From contig NZ_JAHSTU010000002.1 of the NCBI RefSeq assembly GCF_019145495.1, forward strand, positions 248,001 to 312,000: a stretch of DNA of 64,000 nucleotides, written 5' to 3'. Shown here piece after piece: positions 36,642 through 46,205 of the stretch. Below the pieces are notes generated by a model. The model did not search any database. It worked only from the letters and a program-made list of their open reading frames with translations, and was not told where the DNA came from. Numbering within the stretch: the stretch's first letter is position 1; the number at the start of each line of letters is the position of its first letter. Position numbers and translations under genes: made by a program. This DNA is from Pseudomonas azerbaijanoccidentalis (GTDB lineage Bacteria > Pseudomonadota > Gammaproteobacteria > Pseudomonadales > Pseudomonadaceae).

Positions 36642-36995
36642 GTGAACGAACCCACAGCTGAACCCGAAAGCCCCGCACAAATCCGACGCACGGCGCTCTA
36701 TCTGACCCTGGCCCAAGTGCCCGAAGGCAAAGTGGTGAGCTATGGTCAGTTGGCAGAGCTGGCCGGTTTGGGGCGGGCGGCGCGCTGGGTGGGACGAACC
36801 TTGAGCCAACTGCCCGGCGACAGCAAATTGCCTTGGCACCGCGTACTCGGCGCCGGCGGGCGAATCAGCCTTCCCGTTGGCAGCCCATCAGGGGACGAAC
36901 AACGCGCGCGATTGCGCACGGAGGGCATCAGTATCCTGAATAATCGTGTTGATATTCAGCGTCATGGGTGGCGCCCGGTAGAGCACAGCGGTTAG
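36642..36995 (+). CDS. Alkyltransferase-like protein (MGMT family, no catalytic Cys)
   Basis: 117 residues starting at a GTG. It matches the DNA-binding domain of O6-alkylguanine-DNA alkyltransferase (VVSYGQLAELAGLGRAARWVGR), but the active-site motif PCHRV reads PWHRV (Trp65). That substitution defines ATL proteins, which bind alkylated guanines and pass them to nucleotide excision repair instead of removing the alkyl group. No good alternative ATG start exists near the family N terminus. It lies upstream of the AmpG-like gene with 44 bases between. Confidence 0.9.
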   Translation: MNEPTAEPESPAQIRRTALYLTLAQVPEGKVVSYGQLAELAGLGRAARWVGRTLSQLPGDSKLPWHRVLGAGGRISLPVGSPSGDEQRARLRTEGISILNNRVDIQRHGWRPVEHSG

Positions 36996-37039
36996 AGTGC
37001 GCGCTTTGTTTCCGTATTTCTTGAGGCAGACTCCAGCCC

Positions 37040-38599
37040 ATGCCCCGTAAAACCTGGCGCGCCGCGCTCGCTGCCTATGCCAGCCCTTCGACGCTTGTCC
37101 TGCTATTGCTGGGTTTCGCCGCCGGCTTGCCCTACATGCTGGTGTTCTCGACGCTTTCGGTCTGGCTGCGCGAAGCCGGTGTGGCGCGCGAGACCATCGG
37201 TTACGCCAGCCTGATCGGCCTGGCCTATGCCTTCAAATGGGTGTGGTCACCACTGCTCGACCAATGGCGCCTGCCATTGCTCGGCAAACTCGGCCGACGC
37301 CGTTCCTGGCTGGTGCTTTCCCAAGCATTGGTGATCCTCGGCTTGGTCGGCATGGGTTTCTGCGACCCGCAAAAACATTTGTCCTGGCTGATCGCTATCG
37401 CCGTGGTCGTCGCTTTCGCTTCGGCGACGCAAGATATCGCGGTAGACGCCTATCGCCTGGAAATCGCCGAAGACAATCGCCAGGCAGCTTTGGCCGCCAG
37501 CTATATGTCCGGCTATCGAATCGCTGCGCTGCTGGCCACGGCCGGCGCGCTGTTCTTCGCTGAAGGATTCGGCTCCACCGGCTTCAACTACAAACATTCG
37601 GCATGGGCCGGCACCTATCTGCTGTTCGGCGCCTTGATGGTTCCGGCGTTGCTGACCTCGCTGTTCATGCGCGAACCGCCAGTGCCACTGCGCACGCAAT
37701 TGCAGGCCGGACGCTACAGTTTCGTGCATCAACTGGCCTCGGTGTTCGTGCTGATCGTATTGCTGGTGTCCGTGCCGGCCATGTTCACCCAGCTCTACAA
37801 CACCGACTTCGCCAGCGTGCTGTTCGAAGGTGTCAGCCTGCTCGACCTGCTGCTCCAGGACCGCGCCTTCCTGCGCGCAATCCTCTACACCACGCTCACC
37901 GCCCTGTGCCTGTCAGCCATGGGCCGTCGCGGCCTGGCGCCGGTGCTGACCCCGATCAATGACTTCATTCTGCGGTATCGCTGGCAAGCGTTGCTGCTGC
38001 TCGGCCTGATCGCCACGTACCGGATGTCCGATACGGTGATGGGCGTGATGGCCAACGTGTTCTATATCGATCAGGGCTTCACAAAGGACCAGATTGCCAG
38101 CGTCAGCAAGATCTTCGGCCTGATCATGACCCTGGTGGGCGCCGGCATGGGTGGCCTGCTGATCGTGCGATTCGGCATCCTGCCGATCCTGTTCATCGGC
38201 GGCGTGGCTTCGGCGGCGACCAACATCCTGTTCCTGATGCTCGCGGACATGGGTCCCGACCTGAACATGCTGATCGTGACCATCTCGCTGGACAACTTCA
38301 GTTCCGGACTGGCGACCTCGGCATTCGTGGCTTACCTGTCGAGCCTGACCAACCTCAAGTTCTCTGCGACCCAATACGCCCTGCTCAGCTCGATCATGCT
38401 CTTGCTGCCTCGCCTGATCGGCGGTTACTCCGGGGTCATGGTGGAGAAATTCGGTTACCACAATTTCTTCCTGATCACCGCCCTGCTGGGTGTTCCGACG
38501 CTGGTGCTGATCGCGCTGCACTGGTTCCAGGAGAGCCGCCGCGAAGGTCCGACACCGACGCCGGAACCCGTGCCGACTCAAGTCGTGGAAGAATCGTAG
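37040..38599 (+). CDS. ampG: AmpG-like muropeptide MFS permease
   Basis: 519 residues with about 12-14 membrane helices. The N-terminal GFAAGLPYMLVFSTLSVWLREAGV and the loop FKWVWSPLLDQWRLPLLGKL are typical of AmpG, which imports GlcNAc-anhydroMurNAc peptides from the periplasm for cell-wall recycling and thereby controls AmpC induction. The C-terminal tail is Pro/Thr-rich. Pseudomonads carry more than one AmpG-like protein, so the symbol rests on similarity. Confidence 0.85.
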   Translation: MPRKTWRAALAAYASPSTLVLLLLGFAAGLPYMLVFSTLSVWLREAGVARETIGYASLIGLAYAFKWVWSPLLDQWRLPLLGKLGRRRSWLVLSQALVILGLVGMGFCDPQKHLSWLIAIAVVVAFASATQDIAVDAYRLEIAEDNRQAALAASYMSGYRIAALLATAGALFFAEGFGSTGFNYKHSAWAGTYLLFGALMVPALLTSLFMREPPVPLRTQLQAGRYSFVHQLASVFVLIVLLVSVPAMFTQLYNTDFASVLFEGVSLLDLLLQDRAFLRAILYTTLTALCLSAMGRRGLAPVLTPINDFILRYRWQALLLLGLIATYRMSDTVMGVMANVFYIDQGFTKDQIASVSKIFGLIMTLVGAGMGGLLIVRFGILPILFIGGVASAATNILFLMLADMGPDLNMLIVTISLDNFSSGLATSAFVAYLSSLTNLKFSATQYALLSSIMLLLPRLIGGYSGVMVEKFGYHNFFLITALLGVPTLVLIALHWFQESRREGPTPTPEPVPTQVVEES

Positions 38600-38741
38600 G
38601 ATGCATCTGTAAGAAACAAGGCCGAGGGCGCGGCGATTCCCGCCCTCCACCACACCGCCGACCGCACGCCTGTACGACAGCGGATCTCGCCCGTACAATG
38701 CTCCGTCATTTCTCGTCATCAGCAATCGATAACGGCCAACC

Positions 38742-40457
38742 ATGCGCACCAGTCAATTTTTGCTCGCCACACAGAAAGAAACGCCTTCCGACGCGGTCGT
38801 GATCAGCCACCAGCTGATGCTGCGCGCCGGCATGATCCGCAAACTTGCCTCGGGCCTGTACACCTGGCTGCCGATGGGCTTGCGAGTCATGCGCAAGGTC
38901 GAAGCCGTCGTTCGTGAAGAAATGAACGCCGCCGGCTCGCTCGAAGTGTTGATGCCGAGCACTCAACCGGCTGAACTGTGGCAGGAATCCGGTCGCTGGG
39001 AAGAGTACGGCCCTGAGCTGCTGCGCTTCAAGGATCGCCACGGTCGCGATTTCTGCGCCGGCCCGACCCACGAAGAAGTCATCACTGATCTGATGCGCAA
39101 CGAGTTGAGCAGCTACAAACAGCTGCCAATCAACCTCTACCAGATCCAGACCAAATTCCGTGATGAAATCCGCCCACGCTTCGGCCTGATGCGCGGTCGC
39201 GAATTCATCATGAAGGACGCCTATTCGTTCCACGCTGACCAGCCTTCGCTGCAGGTCACCTACGACCGCATGCACCAGGCGTACTGCAACGTGTTTACCC
39301 GTCTGGGCTTGAAGTTCCGCCCTGTAGAAGCCGACAACGGCTCCATCGGCGGCGCGGGCTCCCACGAGTTCCACGTACTGGCTGAATCCGGCGAAGACGA
39401 CATCGTTTTCAGCAACGGTTCCGACTACGCGGCGAACATCGAGAAAGCCGAAGCCGTGCCACGCGAAACCTCGCGCCCTGCACCGAGCGAAGAACTGCGC
39501 CTGGTCGACACGCCGAACGCCAAGACCATTGCGCAACTGGTCGAAGGCTTCAACCTGCCGATCGAGAAAACCATCAAGACGCTGGTGGTTCACGCTGAAG
39601 AGCCAGGCAAATTGATTGCCTTGATCATCCGCGGCGATCACGAACTGAACGAAATCAAGGCCGCCAACCAGGCAGGCGTTGCCAGCCCGCTGGTCATGGC
39701 CTCTGAAAGCGAACTGCGCGACGCCATCGGCGCCGGTGCCGGTTCCCTCGGCCCGCTGAACCTGCCACTGCCGATCATCATCGATCGTTCCGTCGAGCTG
39801 ATGAGCGACTTCGGCATCGGTGCCAACATCGACGACAAGCACTACTTTGGCGTGAACTGGGAGCGCGACTTGCCGGTTCCGACCGTTGCCGACCTGCGTA
39901 ACGTGGTCAGCGGCGACCCAAGCCCGGATGGCAAGGGCACCCTGGAAATCAAGCGCGGCATCGAAGTCGGGCACATCTTCCAGCTGGGCAACAAGTACAG
40001 CAAGGCGATGAAGTGCGAAGTACTGGGCGAAAACGGCAAGCCGGTGACCTTGGAAATGGGCTGCTACGGCATTGGTGTTTCCCGCGTGGTGGCGGCTGCA
40101 ATCGAACAGAACAACGACGACAAAGGCATCATCTGGAGCGACACCCTGGCGCCCTTCCAGATCGCCCTCGTGCCGTTGCGCTATGAAACCGACCTGGTTC
40201 GCGAAGCCACCGACAAGCTGTATGCAGAACTGACTGCTGCCGGCTTCGAAGTACTGCTGGACGACCGCGACAAGAAAACCAGCCCGGGCATCAAGTTCGC
40301 GGACATGGAGCTGATCGGCATTCCTCACCGGATCGTGGTCAGCGACCGCGGCCTCGCCGAAGGCAACCTGGAATACAAGAGCCGTACCGAGGCCGAGCCG
40401 CAAGCGCTGCCGGTCGCCGACGTGCTGCCATTCCTTCAGGCCCGTATCCGCCGCTGA
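38742..40457 (+). CDS. proS: Prolyl-tRNA synthetase
   Basis: 571 residues, class II bacterial-type ProRS, charging tRNA-Pro. Class II motif 2 is within the [21 protein letters not shown] segment, motif 3 appears near [14 protein letters not shown], and the editing INS domain (deacylates Ala-tRNA-Pro) lies between, about residues 225-405. The C-terminal anticodon-binding domain is complete. E. coli ProS has 572 residues. The lipoprotein gene follows after 17 bases. Confidence 0.97.
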   Translation: MRTSQFLLATQKETPSDAVVISHQLMLRAGMIRKLASGLYTWLPMGLRVMRKVEAVVREEMNAAGSLEVLMPSTQPAELWQESGRWEEYGPELLRFKDRHGRDFCAGPTHEEVITDLMRNELSSYKQLPINLYQIQTKFRDEIRPRFGLMRGREFIMKDAYSFHADQPSLQVTYDRMHQAYCNVFTRLGLKFRPVEADNGSIGGAGSHEFHVLAESGEDDIVFSNGSDYAANIEKAEAVPRETSRPAPSEELRLVDTPNAKTIAQLVEGFNLPIEKTIKTLVVHAEEPGKLIALIIRGDHELNEIKAANQAGVASPLVMASESELRDAIGAGAGSLGPLNLPLPIIIDRSVELMSDFGIGANIDDKHYFGVNWERDLPVPTVADLRNVVSGDPSPDGKGTLEIKRGIEVGHIFQLGNKYSKAMKCEVLGENGKPVTLEMGCYGIGVSRVVAAAIEQNNDDKGIIWSDTLAPFQIALVPLRYETDLVREATDKLYAELTAAGFEVLLDDRDKKTSPGIKFADMELIGIPHRIVVSDRGLAEGNLEYKSRTEAEPQALPVADVLPFLQARIRR

Positions 40458-40474
40458 AACCAGATAGAGACGTC

Positions 40475-41428
40475 ATGTTCAAGCGAAACACCTTAGGCCT
40501 CGGTGGTGCCGCCCTGTGCGGCACCCTGCTGGTCAGCGGCTGTGCCAATCACATGTCACAACGCAGCGAGCACGAGGAACGTGTCGAGCGCAAATTGCTC
40601 GATCACAGCCTGCAGATCGATGTTGGTGAGCCCAAGGTGCTTGAGCTGCCGCAACGCCGGGTGAAAATCCACGAGCAAAAGACTTTCGAAATCACTGAGT
40701 TCGAAGTCACGCGCCATTACGATCGCTACACGCCGTACCAACCCTGGCGGGAGGTCTACGAGATCCCGCTGGGCGCGGTCGCCGTGGTCGGTGGCGTCGG
40801 TGCCAACGTGGTCAATGTTTTCGCCCTCGGCAACCTTCCTGATAGCGTGACCAAGGACTGGTTCAGTTACGGCTTTGCCGGGCTCAACCCGTTCATGAAC
40901 GTGCAATCCAACGGTCGTGCGCAACAGAACCTGGCCGGCATCGATGAAGTCCAGCTCGACAAGCGCACGGAGTATTCGAGCCTGCCATGGAGCGAGCGTC
41001 CGGTGCAGGTCAAGGCCGGCAAGGAAACCTTCGAGCTGAGCACCGACAAAAACGGCGTATTGCGCCTGAACCTGTTGGACAGCCCGTTCGCCGAACATGA
41101 CCTCAATCATCTGAGCAAGCTGCAGATCAATGTCGAGGACGCCAAGGACGACGTGCACACCGACTCGTCCCTCGCCCTCAGCAACACCTTGCGCGGCAAA
41201 TTGCTCGAAGCCCACGGGCTGATTTACGACGACCTCGAAGACGACGAAGTGAGCCAGTGGGTGCACCGGGTCAAGCGCCTGTCGGAATTGGGTCTGGAAG
41301 AAGAAGCCAGCGAGCTGGAGCAAAGCCTGATCGAACTGACTCGCAACGATCCGGAATTGCAGACTGAGTTCCTCAAGTCCTTGACCAAGGATGCCGGGCG
41401 CTTGGTGGCGGATCCAGGGCCGAACTAA
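40475..41428 (+). CDS. Hypothetical lipoprotein downstream of proS
   Basis: 317 residues. Signal with lipobox VSGC (MFKRNTLGLGGAALCGTLLVSGC). The body has a charged N-terminal half, a short Gly/Val-rich hydrophobic segment (LGAVAVVGGVGANVVNVFAL) that may insert in a membrane, and a helical, acidic C terminus (VKRLSELGLEEEASELEQSL). I do not recognise a family. It follows proS by 17 bases and may be co-transcribed, and it ends at a REPIN. Confidence 0.75.
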   Translation: MFKRNTLGLGGAALCGTLLVSGCANHMSQRSEHEERVERKLLDHSLQIDVGEPKVLELPQRRVKIHEQKTFEITEFEVTRHYDRYTPYQPWREVYEIPLGAVAVVGGVGANVVNVFALGNLPDSVTKDWFSYGFAGLNPFMNVQSNGRAQQNLAGIDEVQLDKRTEYSSLPWSERPVQVKAGKETFELSTDKNGVLRLNLLDSPFAEHDLNHLSKLQINVEDAKDDVHTDSSLALSNTLRGKLLEAHGLIYDDLEDDEVSQWVHRVKRLSELGLEEEASELEQSLIELTRNDPELQTEFLKSLTKDAGRLVADPGPN

Positions 41429-41433
41429 AGCTT

Positions 41434-41523
41434 AAAAGATCGCAGCCTTCGGCAGCGCCTACAAAGGAACGCATTCCCCTGTAGGAGCTGCCGAAGGCTC
41501 GGGCCGCGTTCGGACGATCTTTT
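41434..41523. repeat. REPIN with an interrupted right arm
   Basis: The left arm AAAAGATCGCAGCCTTCGGC is standard. The right arm starts GTAGGAGCTGCCGAAGGCTC, then carries about 15 extra bases (CGGGCCGCGTTCGGA) before ending CGATCTTTT. It lies between the convergent lipoprotein and dinB genes. Confidence 0.85.
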
Positions 41524-41534
41524 GCTTTCAATCA

Positions 41535-42596
41535 TCAACGTTCAAACAACTCCATCTGCTCAAACCCACCCCGCAAATCCTCCAGCCTGACTCCCACCCC
41601 CAACAACCGCACCGGTTTACCGCCGCGATTGAAAGCCTGGGTCAGCAACAACTGATAACTGCCCAAATCCCTCCCCGCCCCCGCCTGCTCCAGCGTGGTC
41701 TGCGTGAAGTCATGAAACTTCACTTTGACGAACGGCTTGCCAGGGCGATAGCTGCTGTCGATTCGTGCCATGCGGGTCTTGAGGGTTTCCAGCAACTCCG
41801 GGAGCTTGTCCAGGCAGCTGCGTAGATCCGGAAGGTCAACGTCGTAGGTGTTTTCCACACTGATGGACTGGCGACGGCTGTCGTTATGCACCTGGCGATC
41901 ATCAATTCCACGCGCCAGGCTCCAGAGTCGCTCGCCAAAACTGCCGAATTCGCGCACCAACGACAACTTGTCCCATTCGCGCAAATGCGAGCAATCGACA
42001 ATGCCGAGCTTGCCCAGCCGCTCGGCGGTGACTTTGCCGACCCCATGCAACTTGCTCACCGGCAAACCGCTGACAAATTCTTCGACCTGATCCGGCGTGA
42101 TGACGAACAACCCGTTGGGTTTCTTCCAGTCACTGGCGATCTTGGCGAGAAACTTGTTCGGCGCCACACCCGCAGACACGGTTATGTGCAGCTGATTGGA
42201 AACACGACGGCGAATGTCCTGAGCGATTCGCGTGGCACTGCCGCCGAAATGAGCGCTGTCCGACACGTCGAGGTAAGCCTCATCCAGGGACAGCGGTTCG
42301 ATGATGTCGGTGTAATCGCGAAAGATCGTATGAATTTCCTTCGAGGCTTCTCTATAGGCATCCATACGCGGCTTGACGATGGTCAGGTCGGGACACAGCT
42401 TCAAGGCATGCCCGGAAGACATGGCCGAGCGCACACCGTATGCCCGCGCCTCGTAGTTGCAGGTGGCGATCACCCCACGCCGATCCGCAGAGCCACCGAC
42501 CGCCAAGGGTTTACCAGCCAGACACGGGTCATCACGCATCTCGATGGCGGCGTAGAAACAGTCACAATCGACGTGGATGATTTTTCGCTGGGTCAT
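41535..42596 (-). CDS. dinB: DNA polymerase IV
   Basis: 353-residue Y-family translesion polymerase. Catalytic acids are in IIHVDCDCFYAAIEM (D10) and PLSLDEAYLDVSD; the helix-hairpin-helix KLHGVGKVTAERLGKLGI and a little-finger domain follow. E. coli DinB has 351 residues. The ATG at 42596 (MTQRK) starts the conserved sequence. A LexA-type box 69 bases upstream implies SOS control. No beta-clamp motif was checked in detail, though the tail QMELFER resembles one (QxxLF). Confidence 0.96.
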   Translation of the reverse strand: MTQRKIIHVDCDCFYAAIEMRDDPCLAGKPLAVGGSADRRGVIATCNYEARAYGVRSAMSSGHALKLCPDLTIVKPRMDAYREASKEIHTIFRDYTDIIEPLSLDEAYLDVSDSAHFGGSATRIAQDIRRRVSNQLHITVSAGVAPNKFLAKIASDWKKPNGLFVITPDQVEEFVSGLPVSKLHGVGKVTAERLGKLGIVDCSHLREWDKLSLVREFGSFGERLWSLARGIDDRQVHNDSRRQSISVENTYDVDLPDLRSCLDKLPELLETLKTRMARIDSSYRPGKPFVKVKFHDFTQTTLEQAGAGRDLGSYQLLLTQAFNRGGKPVRLLGVGVRLEDLRGGFEQMELFER

Positions 42597-42664
42597 ATCA
42601 ACGCGGTGTTCATGGTGAAGAATTAGCGTCACGCGGTGTAGGACAGGCAGTATCTCACCGACAA

Positions 42665-42680
42665 CTGTATATAGCACCAG
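42665..42680. promoter_or_regulatory. Putative LexA (SOS) box upstream of dinB
   Basis: CTGTATATAGCACCAG matches CTG-N10-CAG, with TGTATATA strongly like the E. coli consensus CTGTATATATATACAG. It lies 69 bases upstream of the dinB start. Confidence 0.85.
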
Positions 42681-42857
42681 TGGTGCTGAATGTTCTGGTA
42701 CAGGTGTAGGAAAAACCGCTGATGAATTTAGTTTCTCAATCGAAATGGCTCACCCGATAGAGCGGAAAGCCTTGCCAGGCCTGCCTCTCAGCCCGATCAC
42801 AGCCCTCACCCAATCGCTAAGCAGTTGAAGCAAAACGGATTTTATCGAAATGGACGG

Positions 42858-42885
42858 TTGACACCTCGGCGATACTCTATAGAAT
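42858..42885 (+). promoter_or_regulatory. Promoter of initiator tRNA gene 1
   Basis: TTGACA (42858-42863), 16 bases, TAGAAT (42880-42885); the tRNA starts 13 bases later. The same arrangement recurs at the second gene. Confidence 0.85.
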
Positions 42886-42897
42886 GCGCCACACAGA

Positions 42898-42974
<77 letters not shown>

Positions 42975-42986
42975 AACATCAAAAAA

Positions 42987-43012
42987 GGCTACTCGAAAGA
43001 GTGGCCTTTTTT
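42987..43012 (+). terminator. Terminator of initiator tRNA gene 1
   Basis: GGCTACTC (42987-42994), GAAA loop, GAGTGGCC (42999-43006), six T residues, preceded by an A run. The GAAA loop is a stable tetraloop. The G-T and other pairs make an 8-base stem. Confidence 0.93.
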
Positions 43013-43166
43013 GTGCGTGCCTGTTTTTGTCAGGTCGGGCCTCAAGGTCGTGCTCAAGCCTGGACGGGCATTGAAATGAGAAATCGTTCCGATTCTGCAA
43101 CTTAAGCTGTGCCTGCGACCGTTTGACGCTCTTTTACGTTTATTTGACCCTTCCCGGGATTAACGG

Positions 43167-43194
43167 TTGACACCCCGGCGATTCTCTATAGAAT
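43167..43194 (+). promoter_or_regulatory. Promoter of initiator tRNA gene 2
   Basis: TTGACA (43167-43172), 16 bases, TAGAAT (43189-43194), nearly identical to the promoter of copy 1, with two changes in the spacer and one extra base before the tRNA. Confidence 0.85.
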
Positions 43195-43207
43195 GCCGCC
43201 ACACAGA

Positions 43208-43284
<77 letters not shown>

Positions 43285-43296
43285 AACATCAAAAAA

Positions 43297-43322
43297 GGCT
43301 ACTCGAAAGAGTGGCCTTTTTT
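43297..43322 (+). terminator. Terminator of initiator tRNA gene 2
   Basis: The same hairpin as copy 1: GGCTACTC, GAAA, GAGTGGCC (43297-43316), then a run of six T residues. Confidence 0.93.
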
Positions 43323-43562
43323 GTATCTGTTGAAAAAGTCCTTTCGCAACAATGATCTGTCACTGTGTAGCAAGCCATTCGGGGTCCCCCATGCGCAGAG
43401 TTCAGACTATGCTCAATCGCAGGCTGAACCCTCTACGACTGATGACGCGCCGTCACCATCATCTGGTGCGAGGCGTTAATATTTGTGATTATTTTTTTCT
43501 ACAGGGATTGGTAACTTGGCTGGATACCTCCATCCTGTCGCGCACAATCCAAGAGGTGATTG

Positions 43563-46205
43563 ATGCGCGCCAACTCGTCTGATTCACAAGACACCGTCAC
43601 AGCGACACAACCGATCAAGGCTGAGCGACTACGCCTGCTTGATCGTGTCAGCAAATACCGCCAGCCCATCGGTCTTGCGGTCACGCTTTTGTTGTTCGCG
43701 ATCGCGCTGATTGCCTGTCGTCATCTGCTGAGCGAGCTTGACCTCGACGCCCTGCACGACTCGATCCTCGACGTGCCGAAACCGGCATTGCTCGGTGCAT
43801 TGGGCGCCACCGTGGCCGGCTTCATCATATTGCTGGGCTACGAATGGTCGGCCAGTCGCTACGCCGGCGTGAACCTCGCACCGCGCACGCTGGCACTGGG
43901 CGGCTTCACCGCTTTCGCCATCGGCAATGCCATCGGGCTATCGATGCTGTCGGGCGGATCGGTCCGTTACCGTTTATATGCACGCCACGGCCTAGGGGCT
44001 TCTGAAGTCGCGCACATGACGCTGTTCGCCAGCCTCTCGCTCGGCTGCGCCCTGCCCCCGCTTGCGGCACTGGCGACGCTCAGCAACCTGCCCGCGGCCT
44101 CTGCGGCCCTGGGGCTCTCCGAAACCTTGCTCGGCCTAATCGCTGCCGCCGTGCTGCTGTTGTTCAGCGTGCTGGCCATCGGTATCTACCGCCGTCGCCT
44201 TCCGGAACAACCTTACGTCGATAACCTGCTGGTCCGGATCGGTCGTCGCACCTTGCGCCTGCCTGGGCGTCGCCTGACCTTCCTGCAACTGATCATCACC
44301 GCTCTGGACGTGGCCGCCGCCGCGACCGTGCTTTATCTGCTGCTGCCGGAAGCCCCACCTTTCGGCGCCTTCCTGCTTGTGTACCTGCTGGCGCTGGCCG
44401 CCGGCGTCCTCAGCCATGTACCGGGTGGCGTCGGGGTCTTTGAAGCAATCTTGCTGGCGGCGTTTTCCGACAAACTCGGCGCCGCGCCACTGGCCGCTGC
44501 CCTGCTTCTCTATCGCTTGATCTATGTGGTGCTGCCGATGCTGGTGGCGTGCCTGTTGCTGCTGATCAACGAAGGACAACGCCTGTTCCAGACCCGTCAG
44601 ACGCTGCGTGCCGCTTCCGGTCTGGCCGCACCGATTCTTGCGGTGCTGGTGTTCCTGTCCGGCGTGGTGCTGTTGTTCTCCGGAGCAACACCGGAAATCG
44701 ATACCCGCCTGGAACACATCGGCTTCCTGATTCCGCATCGACTGGTCGATGCCTCGCACTTCGGCGCCAGCCTGATCGGCGTACTGTGCCTGCTGCTCGC
44801 CCAAGGCCTGCGTCGCCGACTGTCGGCCGCGTGGATGCTGACCACCGTTCTGTTGCTGGTTGGCGCCCTGCTCTCCTTGCTTAAAGGCTTTGACTGGGAA
44901 GAAGCCAGCCTGATGGTGCTGACCGCGAGCCTGCTGGGGGTATTCCGGCGTTCGTTTTATCGTCCGAGCCGCTTGACCGAACTGCCGTTCTCGCCGCTGT
45001 ATCTGGTGGCCAGCCTGTGCGTACTCGGTGCGTCGATGTGGCTGCTGCTGTTCGCCTATCAGGATGTTCCCTACAGCCATCAATTGTGGTGGCAGTTCAC
45101 CCTCGACGCCGATGCGCCCCGCGGCTTGCGTTCGTTACTCGGTGCCGCGGTGTTGTTGGTGGTGGTATCGCTGACCTGGCTGCTGCGCACGGCCCGCCCG
45201 GTGATTCACCTGCCGACGCCCGATGAACTGGAGCGCGCGAGCAAGATCCTCATGGCTTCCGCACAACCGGACGGTGGCCTGGCCCTGACGGGTGACAAGG
45301 CGTTGCTGTTTCACCCTAACGACGAGGCGTTCCTGATGTACGCCCGCCGAGGCCGCAGCCTGGTGGCGCTGTATGACCCGATCGGCCCGGGCCAGCAACG
45401 TGCGGAAATGATCTGGCAATTCCGTGACCTGTGCGACATCCATCACGCCCGCCCTGTGTTCTATCAAGTGCGTGCGGAGAACCTGCCGTATTACATGGAC
45501 ATCGGCCTGACCGCGATCAAGCTCGGTGAAGAAGCCCGGGTCGATCTCAAGCGCTTTGATCTCGAAGCCAAGGGCAAAGAGATGAAGGACCTGCGCTACA
45601 CCTGGAACCGCGGCACCCGCGACGGCTTGTCGCTGGAGATCCACGAGCCCGGCCAGGCGCCGATGGATGAGCTCAAGGTGATTTCCGATGCCTGGCTGAC
45701 CGGCAAGAACGTGCGCGAGAAAGGCTTCTCGCTCGGCCGTTTCAGTGATGATTACCTCAAGCATTTCCGCATTGCGGTGATCCGTTTCGAAGGGCGCCCG
45801 GTGGCATTCGCCAACCTGCTCGAGACTTACGGCCATGACCTGGCCAGCCTCGACCTGATGCGTGCGCACCCGGACGCCCCCAAGCTGACCATGGAGTTCA
45901 TGATGGTCGGCCTGATTCAACATTATAAAAATCATGGATACGCGCGTTTCAGCCTGGGCATGGTGCCGTTATCGGGGTTACAACCCCGTCGCGGCGCACC
46001 GTTGACCCAGCGCTTGGGCTCGATGGTTTTCCGCCGTGGTGAGCAGCTCTACAACTTCCAAGGCTTGCGCCGCTTCAAAGACAAGTTCCAGCCTGACTGG
46101 GAACCCCGTTATATGGCCGTGCCCGCCGGACTCGATCCGCTGGTTGCCCTGGCCGACACTGCTGCCCTGATCGCGGGCGGCTTGACTGGATTGGTGAAAC
46201 GCTGA
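43563..46205 (+). CDS. mprF: Aminoacyl-phosphatidylglycerol synthase/flippase MprF
   Basis: 880 residues. The N-terminal two-thirds (about 1-545) is a polytopic flippase domain with around 14 helices (for example LSMLSGGSVRYRLYARHGLG, LSHVPGGVGVFEAILLAAF). The C-terminal part (about 555-870) is the DUF2156 tRNA-dependent transferase (LFHPNDEAFLMYARRGRSLV, NFQGLRRFKDKFQPDWEPRY). It transfers an amino acid (Lys or, as for PA0920 of P. aeruginosa, Ala) from aminoacyl-tRNA to phosphatidylglycerol, lowering surface charge effects and raising resistance to cationic peptides. The next gene overlaps by one base. Confidence 0.95.
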   Translation: MRANSSDSQDTVTATQPIKAERLRLLDRVSKYRQPIGLAVTLLLFAIALIACRHLLSELDLDALHDSILDVPKPALLGALGATVAGFIILLGYEWSASRYAGVNLAPRTLALGGFTAFAIGNAIGLSMLSGGSVRYRLYARHGLGASEVAHMTLFASLSLGCALPPLAALATLSNLPAASAALGLSETLLGLIAAAVLLLFSVLAIGIYRRRLPEQPYVDNLLVRIGRRTLRLPGRRLTFLQLIITALDVAAAATVLYLLLPEAPPFGAFLLVYLLALAAGVLSHVPGGVGVFEAILLAAFSDKLGAAPLAAALLLYRLIYVVLPMLVACLLLLINEGQRLFQTRQTLRAASGLAAPILAVLVFLSGVVLLFSGATPEIDTRLEHIGFLIPHRLVDASHFGASLIGVLCLLLAQGLRRRLSAAWMLTTVLLLVGALLSLLKGFDWEEASLMVLTASLLGVFRRSFYRPSRLTELPFSPLYLVASLCVLGASMWLLLFAYQDVPYSHQLWWQFTLDADAPRGLRSLLGAAVLLVVVSLTWLLRTARPVIHLPTPDELERASKILMASAQPDGGLALTGDKALLFHPNDEAFLMYARRGRSLVALYDPIGPGQQRAEMIWQFRDLCDIHHARPVFYQVRAENLPYYMDIGLTAIKLGEEARVDLKRFDLEAKGKEMKDLRYTWNRGTRDGLSLEIHEPGQAPMDELKVISDAWLTGKNVREKGFSLGRFSDDYLKHFRIAVIRFEGRPVAFANLLETYGHDLASLDLMRAHPDAPKLTMEFMMVGLIQHYKNHGYARFSLGMVPLSGLQPRRGAPLTQRLGSMVFRRGEQLYNFQGLRRFKDKFQPDWEPRYMAVPAGLDPLVALADTAALIAGGLTGLVKR

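Larger units (their letters stand above)
42597..42897. other. Intergenic region between dinB and the first initiator tRNA
   Basis: About 300 bases holding the dinB leader and LexA box and the tRNA promoter at 42858. No open frame in it has a convincing start or family match. Confidence 0.6.

Noticed and set aside
38706..40403. 565-residue minus-strand frame opposite proS
   Set aside because: Antisense to a conserved tRNA synthetase; no support.
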